Source of the DNA: Spodoptera frugiperda
Taxonomy: Eukaryota; Arthropoda; Insecta; Lepidoptera; Noctuidae
Assembly: GCF_023101765.2 (NCBI RefSeq)
Contig: NC_064220.1
Span: forward strand, 8,928,001-8,992,000
Length of the DNA: 64,000 nt
Direction of reading: 5' to 3'
Numbering within the stretch: the first letter of the stretch is position 1; each line of letters starts with the position of its first letter. The notes beneath the pieces are model-generated. The model was not told the DNA's origin and made no database searches. It saw only the letters and a list, made by a program, of their open reading frames with translations. Below are positions 9,372 through 21,766 of this stretch, piece after piece. A program made the position numbers and the translations under genes.

Positions 9372-10232
9372 TTTTGAGGGAGAGAGCAGGTTTCTTCTTG
9401 TTGAAATAAAACTCTTGAAGTCGTTTTTCGGAATGAATTTATTTGCCAAATGGCCCTACTAATAAATACAGCTACCGTAGCACACTTACATACTAAGTAC
9501 ACACCGAAATGCTTTTTGCAACCGACCAATAGCAGCGCAGGACCGATCGCGCGAGTTTGACATCGCGTCCGCGAGAGGGCGCCGTCGCTCGCTCGCGTCG
9601 CGTGGCCGCGGCGCCGCTTTAAAAGGCGCGCTCCCCGCGCCGCGTCCCTTTTGCTCCGGTACCGTCGACGTGTGCAGACGTGTCCAGTCTCCGCTCGTGC
9701 TATCTCGCTGTTCGTCGTGTCTTCGTGACTCCGTGTTCTTCGTGCTCAGCTTATGCTTGCTTGCTGCGTGTGTTGTGTGTCGCTTGCGCCATGCCGTGCT
9801 TCTGCATGTCTTGGTTCCAACAGCCGTCAATAGAAACTTAAACAAACGTCTTTTTCAAGACGAATTGCTTCCTGGTTTCTTGATAACAGAGAGAGTCAAT
9901 TACAACACGTATCCAAACGTCTTTTTCAAGGCGACTTGCTTCCTGGTTTCTTGATAACAGAGAGAGTCAAAAATACAACATATCCAAACGTCTTTTTCAA
10001 GGCGACTTGCTTCACTGTTTCTTGATAACAGAGATAGTCAAAAACACAATATCCAAACGTCTTTTTCAAGACGATTTGCTTCACTGTTTCTCGTTAACAT
10101 AGAAAGTCAAAACAAAGGTAATTGTTTGGTTCTTCACTGAGGTATGGTAAAGGTAAACTGGTTTTGCACGGAGGTACGGTATTGGTAATCTGGTTTTGAC
10201 GAAGGTAACTGGTAATGTATCATGTCACTATA
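9372..10232 (-). repeat. 5' LTR of the Ty3/gypsy element (861 bp)
   Basis: Partner of 4182-5234. It carries four minisatellite cores (starting 9847, 9918, 9989 and 10058) with 71/71/69-bp spacing and lacks the 49-bp array. Substitutions relative to the other LTR cluster in the part outside the shared array, for example at 9453, around 9650-9660 and around 9710-9800. Confidence 0.95.
9560..9660 (-). promoter_or_regulatory. Candidate LTR core promoter (GC-rich block with TATA-like box)
   Basis: A very CpG-rich block in an otherwise AT-rich region, interrupted by TTTTAAA on the minus strand (about 9618-9624). It sits between U3 and the leader of the 5' LTR, where transcription of the element would begin. 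The start site itself was not identified. Confidence 0.5.
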
Positions 10233-10236
10233 AGAT
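10233..10236. repeat. Target-site duplication, right copy (AGAT)
   Basis: Matches AGAT at 4178-4181 and closes the insertion. Confidence 0.85.
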
Positions 10237-10744
10237 AAACTGCACCGTGCAACGTGTCGGGGTCGAGACGGGAATAAGTTCAAGAACCTTTGTCCTTTAC
10301 TTAGTACTCGTCTGCGCAAGCCTCGATACCTAGAATACTACACACTTTAATATCAGTGTGGGCGTGGATTGAATCGATCTCAGTCATCTTGTGAACTTGC
10401 AGGGCGTTGTTTAATAAACCACGAGCCCAAGTAGGGTTTAGCTCCCTATCTTCTTAGATGCTAGGAACATTATTTCAGCTAGTCTGCCGTATAGGTAGGT
10501 AACTGAGATAGTAGTTTAGTACGCTCATTTTTGTTATTGTTGTAATACCAACTTTAAATAACACGTGTTTAATTAAAAAATAAAAATGTATTTCTAGCAT
10601 GGAATAATAACATTTATTTATGAGCCCGTCCATAATTTCCAGTTAACCGTTCGATGTAATTGAACTTGAAACTAGACCAGTTAGCCACACAGGGCAAGAC
10701 AATCGTCGTTGCTATAACTGAGAATTTCAGAAACAGAAAGCAAA

Positions 10745-10860
10745 TATCAAAGCAACCCGGGAATTGAACTCGGGAACCCTTGCTCTACAGTAGCACTGTG
10801 TTACCTCAACGAAGGCTTACATGCGTCGTTGGTCGAGTAGTCGTAAAAACAAGTGTCAAG
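10745..10860 (-). mobile_element. tRNA-derived SINE remnant
   Basis: The minus strand contains a B-box-like GAGTTCAATTCC followed by CGGGTTGC, preceded by a degraded A-box region. Only the tRNA-related head is clear; no target duplication was found. Confidence 0.5.
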
Positions 10861-12491
10861 CAATTTGTCTCAGGTTCGATTTCAGTAAAATATTCTGTGT
10901 AACAAATCTAATTTATGAAATATAAATGATACTCCCATTGAATTCGTTTAAACTTTCTCTCTATCAACAACATATCTCGTATTATCGTGCAAAACCTTTT
11001 TGTGCAAAACATATTCCATGACGTGACTGTCATTAATCCGTAATGTCCACCGCTGCTTACTCCTTCAGGGATAAAATGCGTAATGTTGTTTTTTGCATTC
11101 CATGATGACATTGATAGCAATACACCTCCATTTATTAGTTGGACTAAAAGTAAAGTTGGAGATAGTGTATAGGAGATGGTGTGTAAAAAATTGATGTTGC
11201 ATTGAAAATGTTCGGCGCTGACAACCCCATCGGGAATTTATAGGCGTGATGTTATTTTAGCTTATTAACCAGGGAACAGTAAAAATTCAATCAAAAGCGA
11301 CTTTCAGTGTTGTATGCACTTTATTATCATTAATATTACATCATGATTTAAACATTAATTTACATAATATAATAAATAAATGCTCACAATAATCAATATG
11401 AAGTCACGTTTAAAAAGCGAATGTTTATACTAAAGACAATCATAGAAATTAAACCTAATTTAACGAATCAGAAATTGGAATCAACATGTATCAAATAAAA
11501 TGGATTCTAAACTTGAATAATAACAAATCTACGGTCCTAGTTTCCATACAGTAAATTGAATAGGAATCGTAAAATAGTGAGTTTCTTATCTATAAGCGAT
11601 TCGAATATTTTTTTAAACATATCGAGTACATTGTTTTCATTATAATTATTAAATGAAACTATAATAAACTCATACTAGAGTCAAATAACATGAAATTAAT
11701 AACTTTAAACCGTTGAATAGATCATCTTTCTTGTCATTTCACATAACAAATTTCGAGTTCATGACTCTTCGAAGGCATTTTTACATTCAACAACGACAAC
11801 TCCAATTTGAAATTGTCTTTCAAAACTGGTATTTTTAACTAGTATCCAAGTTATAATGAGGTTAGGTGAATGAATGAAATGGTATAAATAGTTTGATGAC
11901 AATGGACATAGAATTTGGTATACAAAATCCAATACTGGGAGGAATGTATCGATAATCTCAGGTTGAATGAACTTGGGTACTAAATATAATAAAAATATGG
12001 CCTCATCTCAGCTCTTACAAGTTTTCTAACAAACCTACTGGATGACGACTGATCGCGCATCTGTAACTTAACACTCCAAACACAACTCTTTAATTCAAAC
12101 AATCAATCATTGAGTTAATAAAAAAACAAAAATTGTAAGGTGACTCCGGCAGTTGTTGGGTTGCAAAAAAGCATTCATAAAAGGACTGTTTACTTTATTA
12201 TGCCATATCAAAAATTCTTGCCTTCTTGTCTCCCAACAAGCTACCAGTTTCACACTCGACGAGTATTGCATAAACATAGCAACCTCCTAACACAAACGAA
12301 CACAAAAACTCAACACAAATCCAATATAAAAAAATACATACAAAATTAACTTATACAACTTGTTAATAGTAATACAATAAGATACCTATATACATCAATA
12401 ATAGTTTTCAAATTGAATGAAAACTACATTGAACAATCATAGATACAAAACTAGAGTCAATGTATTCTCTATGGCTATTTAGCATCATTTC

Positions 12492-12674
12492 AATGGGGCT
12501 ACTTTATTTTTGGTCACTAGATGGCGTTAAACTCCACCTCTCGATTTTCATCCAATGGGGAAATAGCTAGTGTCACACCATTGGACATTTAATATTTGAC
12601 AGCTGCAGTGATTGGACAATATACCTGTTGCTACATTTGCGACATATAGTGACCAGAAACACGGTAGCCCCATT
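12492..12674. mobile_element. MITE with AATGGGGCTAC terminal inverted repeats
   Basis: The left end AATGGGGCTAC and the right end GTAGCCCCATT are perfect inverses. The match continues imperfectly inward (TTTTTGGTCACTA against TAGTGACCAGAAA), giving arms of about 30 bp in a 183-bp element without coding capacity. Confidence 0.75.
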
Positions 12675-13221
12675 ATTATTAATTAAACATTGATTATTGT
12701 ATGGATTGGCTAAGGTATACGTATTACATATTAAATGGCTACTTCGTTATCATATTACAAATACTAACATTACATGCCGTTCAAGTAATTTTGTTTATAC
12801 AATGAGAATTTAAGTTACTACACCACAGATTTTAGTACCATACGATTCTATAAAATTTTGTTCTAAACAATTGTATTAAACATTAAATAAAACAGAAAAA
12901 CTTCCTTTATATTGAAGCAATCTATGTACTTCAGGGAAAGAAACATATTTTATAGTAAAATAAAATAATAGCAGTAATGTATATGCCTCTTAATCCTAGA
13001 AATGGAACGTGTATGGGGCACAACTGCTTAAAGTACAAAATACATGATTGTGATCAAAAACTGCGACACAGATTAACAAATGAACGTGTAACAAGCGAGC
13101 GAAATGTCGCGCTACTTTAACGAAGATATCCATATTTAGATATTACGTAGTTATGTCAACTAACTTGTTACGTATACAATACAGGATAACTAATCAAAGC
13201 TCTTCTAAAGTAGTCAGAGGG

Positions 13222-13318
13222 CTTAGTACGAGTTTCGTTCGGCTTTCTGATTGGCCAGCTCAAATGAACCTACCAATCAGAGCGCCGAACGCGCTCTCGT
13301 TTTGCAAACTCGTACTAA
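13222..13318. mobile_element. Short MITE, CTTAGTACGAGTTT family
   Basis: Ends CTTAGTACGAGTTT and AAACTCGTACTAA are inverse. Inside, GCGCTCTGATTGG-like sequence occurs in inverted form (CCAATCAGAGCGC). Related copies lie at 24451-24699 and 35101-35183. Confidence 0.7.
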
Positions 13319-13946
13319 CTGGTACTGTACTTTCTTGACAATATTATAAATATGTTTACATTCATGATTAATTCAAATAACGGTAAAAATATTATGGAAA
13401 ATAAAACTGATTTAAAAATCTTCTTGTATCAAAGAATGTCCGTATCCTGTAGAATAAACTCTTTAAAATTGGTCTGGGACGAGGAAGCTAAGGTTTTTAT
13501 GGTTTTGTTTCTAAGCACTCGCATTTGTTTACTACTCCGTGAAAGTGCAATGATAAGTGCAATCATGTGATGAACCACACTGTGAGATGATTTATAATAT
13601 CTGTGAACATTATTATTATTATATTAATAATCAATGCGCCTACATTTGGCTCGGTAGTAAGTGGGCACCACATAAAGGTGGTGCAGAGAATTCCGTCATG
13701 TCTTTTCTCAATTTATCTTTGGGTATTTTGTTTCAGTTCGCTTTATCAACTGCACATAATTTAATTCATTTTCATACCTGTTACACACTTAATTTAACAT
13801 CAAATATTAAGAATGTTGTATCAGCAAGATTATCCAAGTTTGATAATCTTTTCTGACCAACAAATGAAACTTCTATGGTTCAGAGAAAATGAGTTACTTG
13901 AGTTAAATTTTCAAACTGTTAGTAGTATTGTTAGTTTTTCCATTTG

Positions 13947-13956
13947 TTTATTTATT
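13947..13956 (-). terminator. Candidate msps polyadenylation signal
   Basis: AATAAATAAA on the minus strand about 670 bp past the msps stop codon. Other AT-rich candidates exist further on, so this is only one plausible transcript end. Confidence 0.25.
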
Positions 13957-14620
13957 GGTGACTTAACATTGTATTCAACAATCACATACTTGAAACAATT
14001 TCATACAAATCGATTATTAATTACCTCGCCATAATAACAGTTAGCTAATTTCCTAAATTCTTGCTAATTCCACAATCAATTAAAATGCAATCAACAAATT
14101 AATTTAGCAAATTAGCAAACTATTACTATTAACACATTAAACGCCATGGGGGCAAAAGCGACTAACAGATTTTTGTTGGCAGTCAAAGTATGACTGAAAA
14201 CATTGACCACATAACAATGTTCAAGATAGTCAATTTATATCCTAACCAAACAACAATTTGACCCTTACCGAGACACAAGTTCACAATACATGAAGCGTTA
14301 TACCCTGTGCAAGGCGATACTGAAACTATATTGTCATGTTCACTCAGTAAGGGATCAATGGACGCTACCTCGGAACACGCATAGGCCTATTCTAACATTA
14401 CATGAGATGAAACTAAAGAAATGAGATTTAAAACGTTCGAGTTATTTTAGGCAAGATGAAGAAGCTTTTGAAGTATATGAGAGTGTGTTATTAGTCGAAT
14501 AGTTGATAGAAATCGACTATTTGTTTCGTTTTCACTCTACTAGTGTTGCGTTATAGGTGCTAGTAAGTCGATGACGTTTATGAGAGAGCTAACAAGTCCG
14601 TGTGTGGTGCGAGTGTGGCC

Positions 14621-17600
14621 TTATCTCTTGGAAGAGCTCTTGATTTGTTGCAGCTTCAGGCGTAAGGCGTCTACTTCGGCTTCGTTGCGTTGTGATAGCG
14701 TCTGTGTTGTGTGTAGCTGAAAAAAATAAATTTATCATCAGTTGTGTATAAAAATTAAGTCTGAAAATGACACAGGGCTGTAATTCGTGTTGCGAATGTG
14801 TCACCAGTAACGATTTGTGATTTCAAGCATTCTTAACAACATTAACACGAAACAAAAAGCCTAATTTACATGTTCGCACAATTATGCTGAGCATTCGGCT
14901 AACGATAGCTTCTTGATTTGTGTTTTTTGTTTTTATGGGCTTTATACATAATATTTTGTCACAACCGTTATTCAAAGCAGCCATTTTATGTATAAAATAG
15001 CAAATAAGATTCCCCGATTTTCAACTATGTTTAGGGTAGGATAGGTCTGGCATGGCCATTGTGTGACCAAAAGACCCTAAAAAATTTTTTAAATGAATAA
15101 CAATAGGTTATAATACTCACATCAAGCTGTGGATCGATGCTGTGTGTTCGTGGCAATGTGTTCTCGTTGATGGAGTCGACTAGTGTTCGGTTGTCGCCTA
15201 TCGGCGTGCGAGGCTGTGACGATGGTGATGACTCTGTCTTTAAACCCGCTTTGGCCTATCAACCAAACATTTATTTTTAGATGCTGCAGTCATATGAATG
15301 TATGGCGAACTTATCATAGAACATATTTTAAGAAAAACATTAACATAAAAGAATACAAACCTGCAAAGCTCGAAGTCTCTCTAAGAATATCACATGTGAT
15401 TTTTCGTCGTTTTCATTACTTATGTCTGCAATAAAACAAAGAATGAATTATTAAAATGATAAACTTTAGTAGTGTAGCCAACAACCTTGACAGTTGTTAC
15501 TTTATAATTGTGGGATTCCCAAAAACCCGTCTACAAGGTCTAATCTAGGATAAGTTGCAGTTACTATTGTATAATGCTAGCACACTGCACATACTACACT
15601 CCAGAGAGAGAGATACATACATACATAACCTCATGCCTGTCTCCTACAGTGGAAGGAAGGCAGTGACAATGGAACGCAAACACACTGTCATGCAGCGCTG
15701 GTCATAACTCCAATCAGCAATCATCCTTATTCCCTTTTCCCGTCAATAAGATCTTATACAGGGCTAAAATGTACTCATTACCTCAGGAGGGTACCGCCTC
15801 CAAAGAGTTACTCACCAATATTATCAGACTTGTAGTCGTGTTTGTATATGGGCATGGAGGCGAGCTTCCTCTGCTCGGCCACCTCGCGCAGCCCCCGCTC
15901 CACGTAGTTGCGGAAGTAGAACGACGAGCCTTGCATGAACGTCCAGATGTCTACTTCTGGGTGACGCTCCTGGTAAACCATGAATAAATGAATGTTATAT
16001 GTGATATTATGTCCAAACCTTACAATGAATGTTACATTATAATATAAAAACAGACTGTACGTGCCCTCCGTGACGCTTATAAAGTCAAATACCAGAAAGA
16101 CGAAATAAAAGAGTACACAGAGACGAAAGAAAGAAAACCTAGAAAGACGAAATTAAATAGTACACAATTAAAAAGAAGCAATTATTATTATTTATTTGAT
16201 ACTCAAAGATATTTGATGTAAATATTGTTGCTCATCAACATTCAACTGAAAGTCTGGCCTATTTGGAAGTCATAGGGGGAAGGAAGCCTACAGTCAGCAG
16301 GCGACGGCTTGTGGCTTATATGATGAAGATGACGATAACATCTCACTTACCCGCAAGTCATACAGCTGTGACAAGGCGTCCTTGTTATGCTCCTTGGTGC
16401 CGATCCTCTTGAGTATGAGCGCCAGTTCCTCGTGCACGGCCCGCGGCAGTCTGCCGGCCGCCAGCGCCGCGTTGTTTGGAGGTACCGATGCAAGTACTGA
16501 GCCACCGTTCAGGGCATCTGGCGTGTTCTCTTTCTTCTCGTCGAGTTTCAATTGCTACGATAGAAATTTGTTTTTTTATGATAATTATACTTTAAAAGTA
16601 AAGCTAAATTAGTTTTTTATGATATACTTTAAAAGTAGATACTATGTAGTGTTGTTAAATATTTTTATGGTATACAAAGCTGGTAAACGATTAGACGGAT
16701 CACCTGATGGCAGGCAATCTCCGCCGCTTATGGACACCCGAAACACCAGAGGCGTTAAGGTGCGTTACCGGCCTTTTGGGGGTTAGGAATTTAAGGATTG
16801 TTGGTGAATCGGGGATTTTCTGTGAAACCTTGGAATCTCTCCGGTCTAGCCGGCCCACTCGTGCCGAAGAAATAAAGTGTTGTTTGACAATACTTTATAA
16901 CATTTACCTTGAGCACTTTGAGTAGGTATGGATAGAGGTCAGATTCGTTGACGTCTGGTATCTGTGTGAGGTGGTTCGTGATGGAGCTTCCCTTCATTTT
17001 GACTAGAGTGTGCACCAGGGTTTTCACTGTCCTGTAACATTACAATGAAATAAAGTTTATTATACACCATACAAATAAAAACTAAATTGTAAAAGTTAAA
17101 AACTCTTATTGAAACGTATTTCTACCAACAACAAAGTTGATTTTTATTATGTAAATAATTTCACTGCCTAACGCTAGCACAGAATCTGTTATCAACCAAT
17201 GTCTGGCACTTTATAAGATTTAAACTAAAATAAGCCCTTATTATGGCTAAATAAAGTAAATTATTATTTTCCCAAGTAATGTATGTACCTGTATGGTGTA
17301 TCACTGATATCCGGATTCTTCTTCCAATAGCTATTAGGGTAGGCCTTATAGAACAGGTGTATTCTATACAACACTGCATCATAGTCGATGGAGTTCACGT
17401 CCCATGTGGAGATCATCTTCAGGGTCTTCCAGAAGCACTTGAGGAGCAGGTCTTGGTAGCGAGGGTACGCTGGGTCAGACACGCCGATAGATTCGTGGAG
17501 GAGAGACACTATTGCACTGTGAAAGAAAGGTGTAAATTAGTGGTATTTCATGAAAGAAGAAGAACTTTTTAGTTAACTTAAAAAATAAGTGCTTCTTTCT

Positions 17601-19157
17601 TCATATTTATTCAGTACATATGCTACAAAAACTAAGGAATACTAAAATAAATGAATACTAAAATAAATATAGAAGTCACATACAGAAGTTAAGTGTAAGT
17701 TACACCAAATAATAGGTGAAGAACCACATAGAACAAGATTGAGTAGACCGGTTCTCAACGAAGAATATGGCTCAAAATGATATTTCATTGAACGATAAAA
17801 GTTATAAAATTTTTTCAACAGTTTATGCTGATACTTACCACAAGAGCGGCGTCCTGGGCGAGTGTTCCAGCACCCTGACGCAGACGTTGTTGAGTATGCG
17901 CACGAGTCGCTCGGCGTCCTGCCCGGGCGCGGCGCCGGCGCCCGCGCCCAGCACCCGCAGCAGCTCCCCCACCAGCGAGCACAGCGCCGCCTCGCCCACG
18001 TGCGCCCCGCAACCTGCCGTCTCGTAGAACTGGGGAGGACATGACAAGTTATTATTGGAATCTTATGGTCTGACTGGCATTGTCTTGACTAATCTACCCA
18101 GTTTATGGGCCCTGTGGCATGACTGTACGGTGTGTAAATTTTTAATTAAGAAAATTTAATATAACTTTTAAGAAAATTAATTGTAATTTTGTTTGTAAAT
18201 GGGGTAGTGTACTTTTCACCTTCATCATCATCATTCTATAAGGTTTTTTTCCCTTTGGGAAATCCCAGTCCCAATCCTAAAGGAAAGTGTTTATAAGTAT
18301 AGATTTATAAACAATTTCATATTAATACAATACAATTTCATATTAATCCTTGAAGGCGGTTTCCGATTGGGGTGACGCCAACTTGGTCAAGTTCAACGCT
18401 ACCAAAACCCAGGCGTGTCTATTCTCTGCCAAACGGAGTCAATTCCCGCTGGCTCCGACTTTCCGAAATGTGTCCGTTCCGGTAGCGGATCGTCTTGAGC
18501 TTCTGGGCGTAACTCTATCGCCAACGCTTAACTTCGGCTCTTATATAGAGTCGAAGGCGCATCTGGCTGGTAGGAAGTTGGGTATTCTCTCGAAGGTGAG
18601 ACGGTACTTCACACCGAAACAACTGCTGAGCCTGTACCAAGCGCAGGTTCGGTCATGTATGGAGTACTGTTCTCACCTTTGGGACGGCTCGGCCAAATAC
18701 CAGCTGGATGCGCTCGAACACATTGAAAGGCGTGCCAAGAGGCTCATCAATGACGATGCGCTTGTGGAGGCCCGGCTTCAAAGCCTTGAACACAGGCGCA
18801 AGGTCGCAAGCCTTTCCGTTTTTTACCGGATACATTTCGGAGAGTGTGCGGGGGAATTGCACAACTTGATTCCCCCTAGTCCTTTTCATCATCGAACCAC
18901 AAGACAATCGGCGAGGCGTAACCGCTTCATGGTAGATATCCCACCCACTCGCACGAAGCGCTTCGCTTCAAGCTTCCTTGTGCGAACTGCTAGGGAGTGG
19001 AACTCCTTGCCGGAGTCTGTGTTTCCTGATGGGTATAACTTGGGTGTCTTCAAGGCCCGAGTGAATAGGTTGCTTATGGGCAGACGTGCTCCACCGTAGG
19101 CCGTATCATCACTTACCATCAGGTGAGATAGCGGCCAAACGTCGACCCATTAAATGT

Positions 19158-19188
<31 letters not shown>

Positions 19189-21766
19189 TATCAAATTTTG
19201 GATCATACAAAGAATATATTCGAGATAAATGTTACATTTAACTTGGTTGTCTAGTCAGCCCACACTAAGAATTCAATTTCATGTACCAAATACGTACCGT
19301 GGTGAGTGCACTGGCGAGGTACTTGTAGGCGGGCAGTGCGTCCTGCGGCGCGGCGGTCCGCAGCCGTCGGACCTGCGCCGCGATGGCCGTGACCAGGCGC
19401 GCCTCGTGCGGGGCCAGCGCGCCGCCGCGCCCCGATACTAACGCGCCCGATATTAGGGACAGGGCGCGGATCGCCGCCTGCAACACAATTTGTTATAGGT
19501 AAGGTCAAGTACATAATATAACCTTTACCGGAGGAGTAGGCAAAGGTGCACAAAATATAATAGAACATCTACAACTTAAGACATATCTAAACTGTTATTG
19601 ACTAAAAGGAAGCAAGTTTGTATACCAGCATAAATACATATCATTTAGTACCACTACTTTTACTGTTATTTTTAAACTTCCAATAATAAATTACCAGATC
19701 TAAGAGTAAATTTTGAGACCCTTTGCTAAGATTTTCAATTGGGTACTATCCCCGGTCAAAAATAAATTATTACAAGTTTTCAATACAATAAAATATTAAA
19801 AAATAATCACACTCTCATTTTTCACACAAAATTTGATGAACTATTTAATTTTCGATTTTTTCTAGCTAAATTTCTAGACATAAGTCTGCTATTTGACGTC
19901 AAAAACTTATGACGTCATAACGCACTATTTCATACAAAATTCATAGAAAATATCGTTTTTAACGTTTCGAAAAAAGTATTGAATTTGACTAGTAGGAAAG
20001 TAGCCTATTCTTACTTATATAAATATACTCACATTCAAGTCGGGGCTGGCAATGGAGTGTATAGTATCGGCGAGCTGCGAGTCGTCGACGTGCGACGTGA
20101 GCGAGTGTGGCTGCGGGGTCACCAGGGGGTGCGGCCCGGGGTGCCGCGGGGGGGACAGCGGGACCATGCTGGGGGATTATAACATCATGTTAACTTATGC
20201 TACAAATGGAAATAATTAATAGCTTTCCTTTACTTATCTAACATTACTTAAGAATCACTCTAAGGTGGAGTCATTTATTCTTGAGCGGCTTTTACCAGTC
20301 GGTAAATTTTCAGTTAGCAAACAAGAGACGGAGCTATGTAGGTTGTATAGCTCCTTCCCTCTTGCATTGCTCAATGATCGACCATTCTGACACAATTGTA
20401 ATAGCAGACTAAGGCCCCAGGTCTATCACAACAGACAATACTGAAGAAACAACTAAAATCCATTCTTTCGCCAACCCCAAAAAATTGGCAACGCAATTGT
20501 AACTCCTCTGGTGTTACGAGTGTCCAGGAACGGCGCCGATTGCTTACTATCAGATAATTAATCTACTTGTTTATCATCCTAATGCATAAAAACTAACTAT
20601 AAGTTTAGAAAATATAATTAAACACAAATCTTACCTGGACCGAATAGGTGGTTGTGTATGTGTCATCTGTGGTCTAACACCGCCTGTAGGTATAGGCTCG
20701 TCGAGGAACTTGAGGTCTATTTCAGCTACATCTGGCTGTCTTAGTACTGGCACTGCTGCGTCTAGCTGCGCGATCAATTCCGGGTCGAGACCGAACGGAC
20801 CGGTGATCACTTTCGGTTCTGGTGGAGCGCTGTGGGCGAGAAAATATTAATATTTAATCTTGTTTTCTCGTTATATATACCTAAAGAAGAGTTTTGAAGT
20901 TATGAGATATAGGTAAGCGTAGTATCGTTATCTTGGGCTGATCCGGAGCTGCGGACTACCTAGCGGGTTTACAGGGGCTCCGGCTCGAAAAGCAAGAGTA
21001 GGAACGGGGTGGCTTTTAGTCAGTAAGAGTCTGACACTCCCTTTTCCACTCCTGATTTTCCCCACTTAAAAAAAGTGTATAGTTATCTTAGGAATCGAGG
21101 CGAGCTAATCACAATATACTTACACAGGCAATGGTGCAGGCGCGGGAGGTTGTTCCTCTTCCTCCTCCTCATACTCCGCTGGAGTGGAGTCCACTGATAT
21201 CACACGTCTAGGTTCTGGTTCCTATAGACAACGCAAGTTTGTAGGGCATGAATACAAGAGATGGGTATTTGACATGGATTTGTCTAAAATATGGTCTAGT
21301 TTAATATTATCTCTTTAAGACAATACGATTTATTACTTAAAGTAAGCGTCCACAGACCCGCATCGCACGCAATCAATACGACGTCATCAGTACGCATCGC
21401 ATTTAGGCATTGCCGATGATGCGATCCGTACGATGCAGATCAGTGGACGCAGTTGTATGAGTTTCTGTACAAGACAAACTAAAGTATCCGTTGCGTGCGA
21501 TGCGTACGATGTGCACGATGTGAGCCTGTGGACGCTTATCTTTAACAGAACTATCTTTTACATTTACAATAGAGAATCATCAAGAATATACTCTTTCATA
21601 GTGTTCTAGTTCTATTGACCGAATCTGTACATACCTCTTGTTGTATCTGCACAGGTTTGCCAGACGCCGTGAGTGGTACGAGCATAGACCGCCTCGACTC
21701 CGCGCTGCGAGATTTACCCGCTCGCTTTATACGCTCTTCCAGTAAGGATAGATCTTTGTCCGATAT
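14621..21766 (-). CDS. msps: msps exons 24-36: C-terminal region
   Basis: Exons: 21766-21635, 21221-21124, 20829-20635, 20168-20033, 19477-19298, 18029-17839, 17516-17289, 17031-16908, 16554-16351, 15969-15816, 15425-15361, 15255-15121, 14716-14621 (residues 1376-2020). Exon 25 has a Glu run (AEYEEEEEEQPPAPAP). Exons 26-27 are Pro-rich. Exons 28-33 form the conserved helical C-terminal domain (ALPAYKYLASALTT; YRIHLFYKAYPNSYWKKNP; HPEVDIWTFMQGSSFYFRNY), which in vertebrate members binds spindle-pole adaptors such as TACC proteins. The last exon is a short Gln/Leu/Lys-rich tail ending KSSSKR-like before TAA. Exons 28-29 are strikingly GC-rich. Confidence 0.92.

Larger units (their letters stand above)
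4182..10232 (-). mobile_element. Complete Ty3/gypsy-type LTR retrotransposon
   Basis: A 6.05-kb element inserted on the minus strand. The order along the element is 5' LTR (10232-9372), primer-binding site, gag, pol, polypurine tract, 3' LTR (5234-4182). Both ends are flanked by AGAT, a 4-bp target duplication that fixes the boundaries. LTR ends in element orientation are TATAGTGAC...CCCTCAAAA, not the usual TG...CA. Pol order is protease, reverse transcriptase, RNase H, integrase, as in Metaviridae. There is no env-like frame: the pol stop touches the polypurine tract. Both reading frames are open. The LTRs differ by about ten substitutions, several small indels and a repeat-array expansion, so the insertion looks fairly young. 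Present-day activity cannot be judged from sequence. Confidence 0.96.
10237..14620. other. DNA between the LTR element and the msps stop codon; probable msps 3' UTR plus intergenic
   Basis: No coding region is supported. It holds a tRNA-related SINE remnant (about 10745-10860), a possible older SINE piece near 10960-11110, and two MITEs (12492-12674 and 13222-13318). The right-hand part should include the msps 3' UTR, whose end I cannot fix. Confidence 0.5.

Noticed and set aside
17815..18047. Overlapping GC-rich open frames on both strands
   Set aside because: They are alternative frames of msps exon 29; only the frame joining exons 28 and 30 continues.
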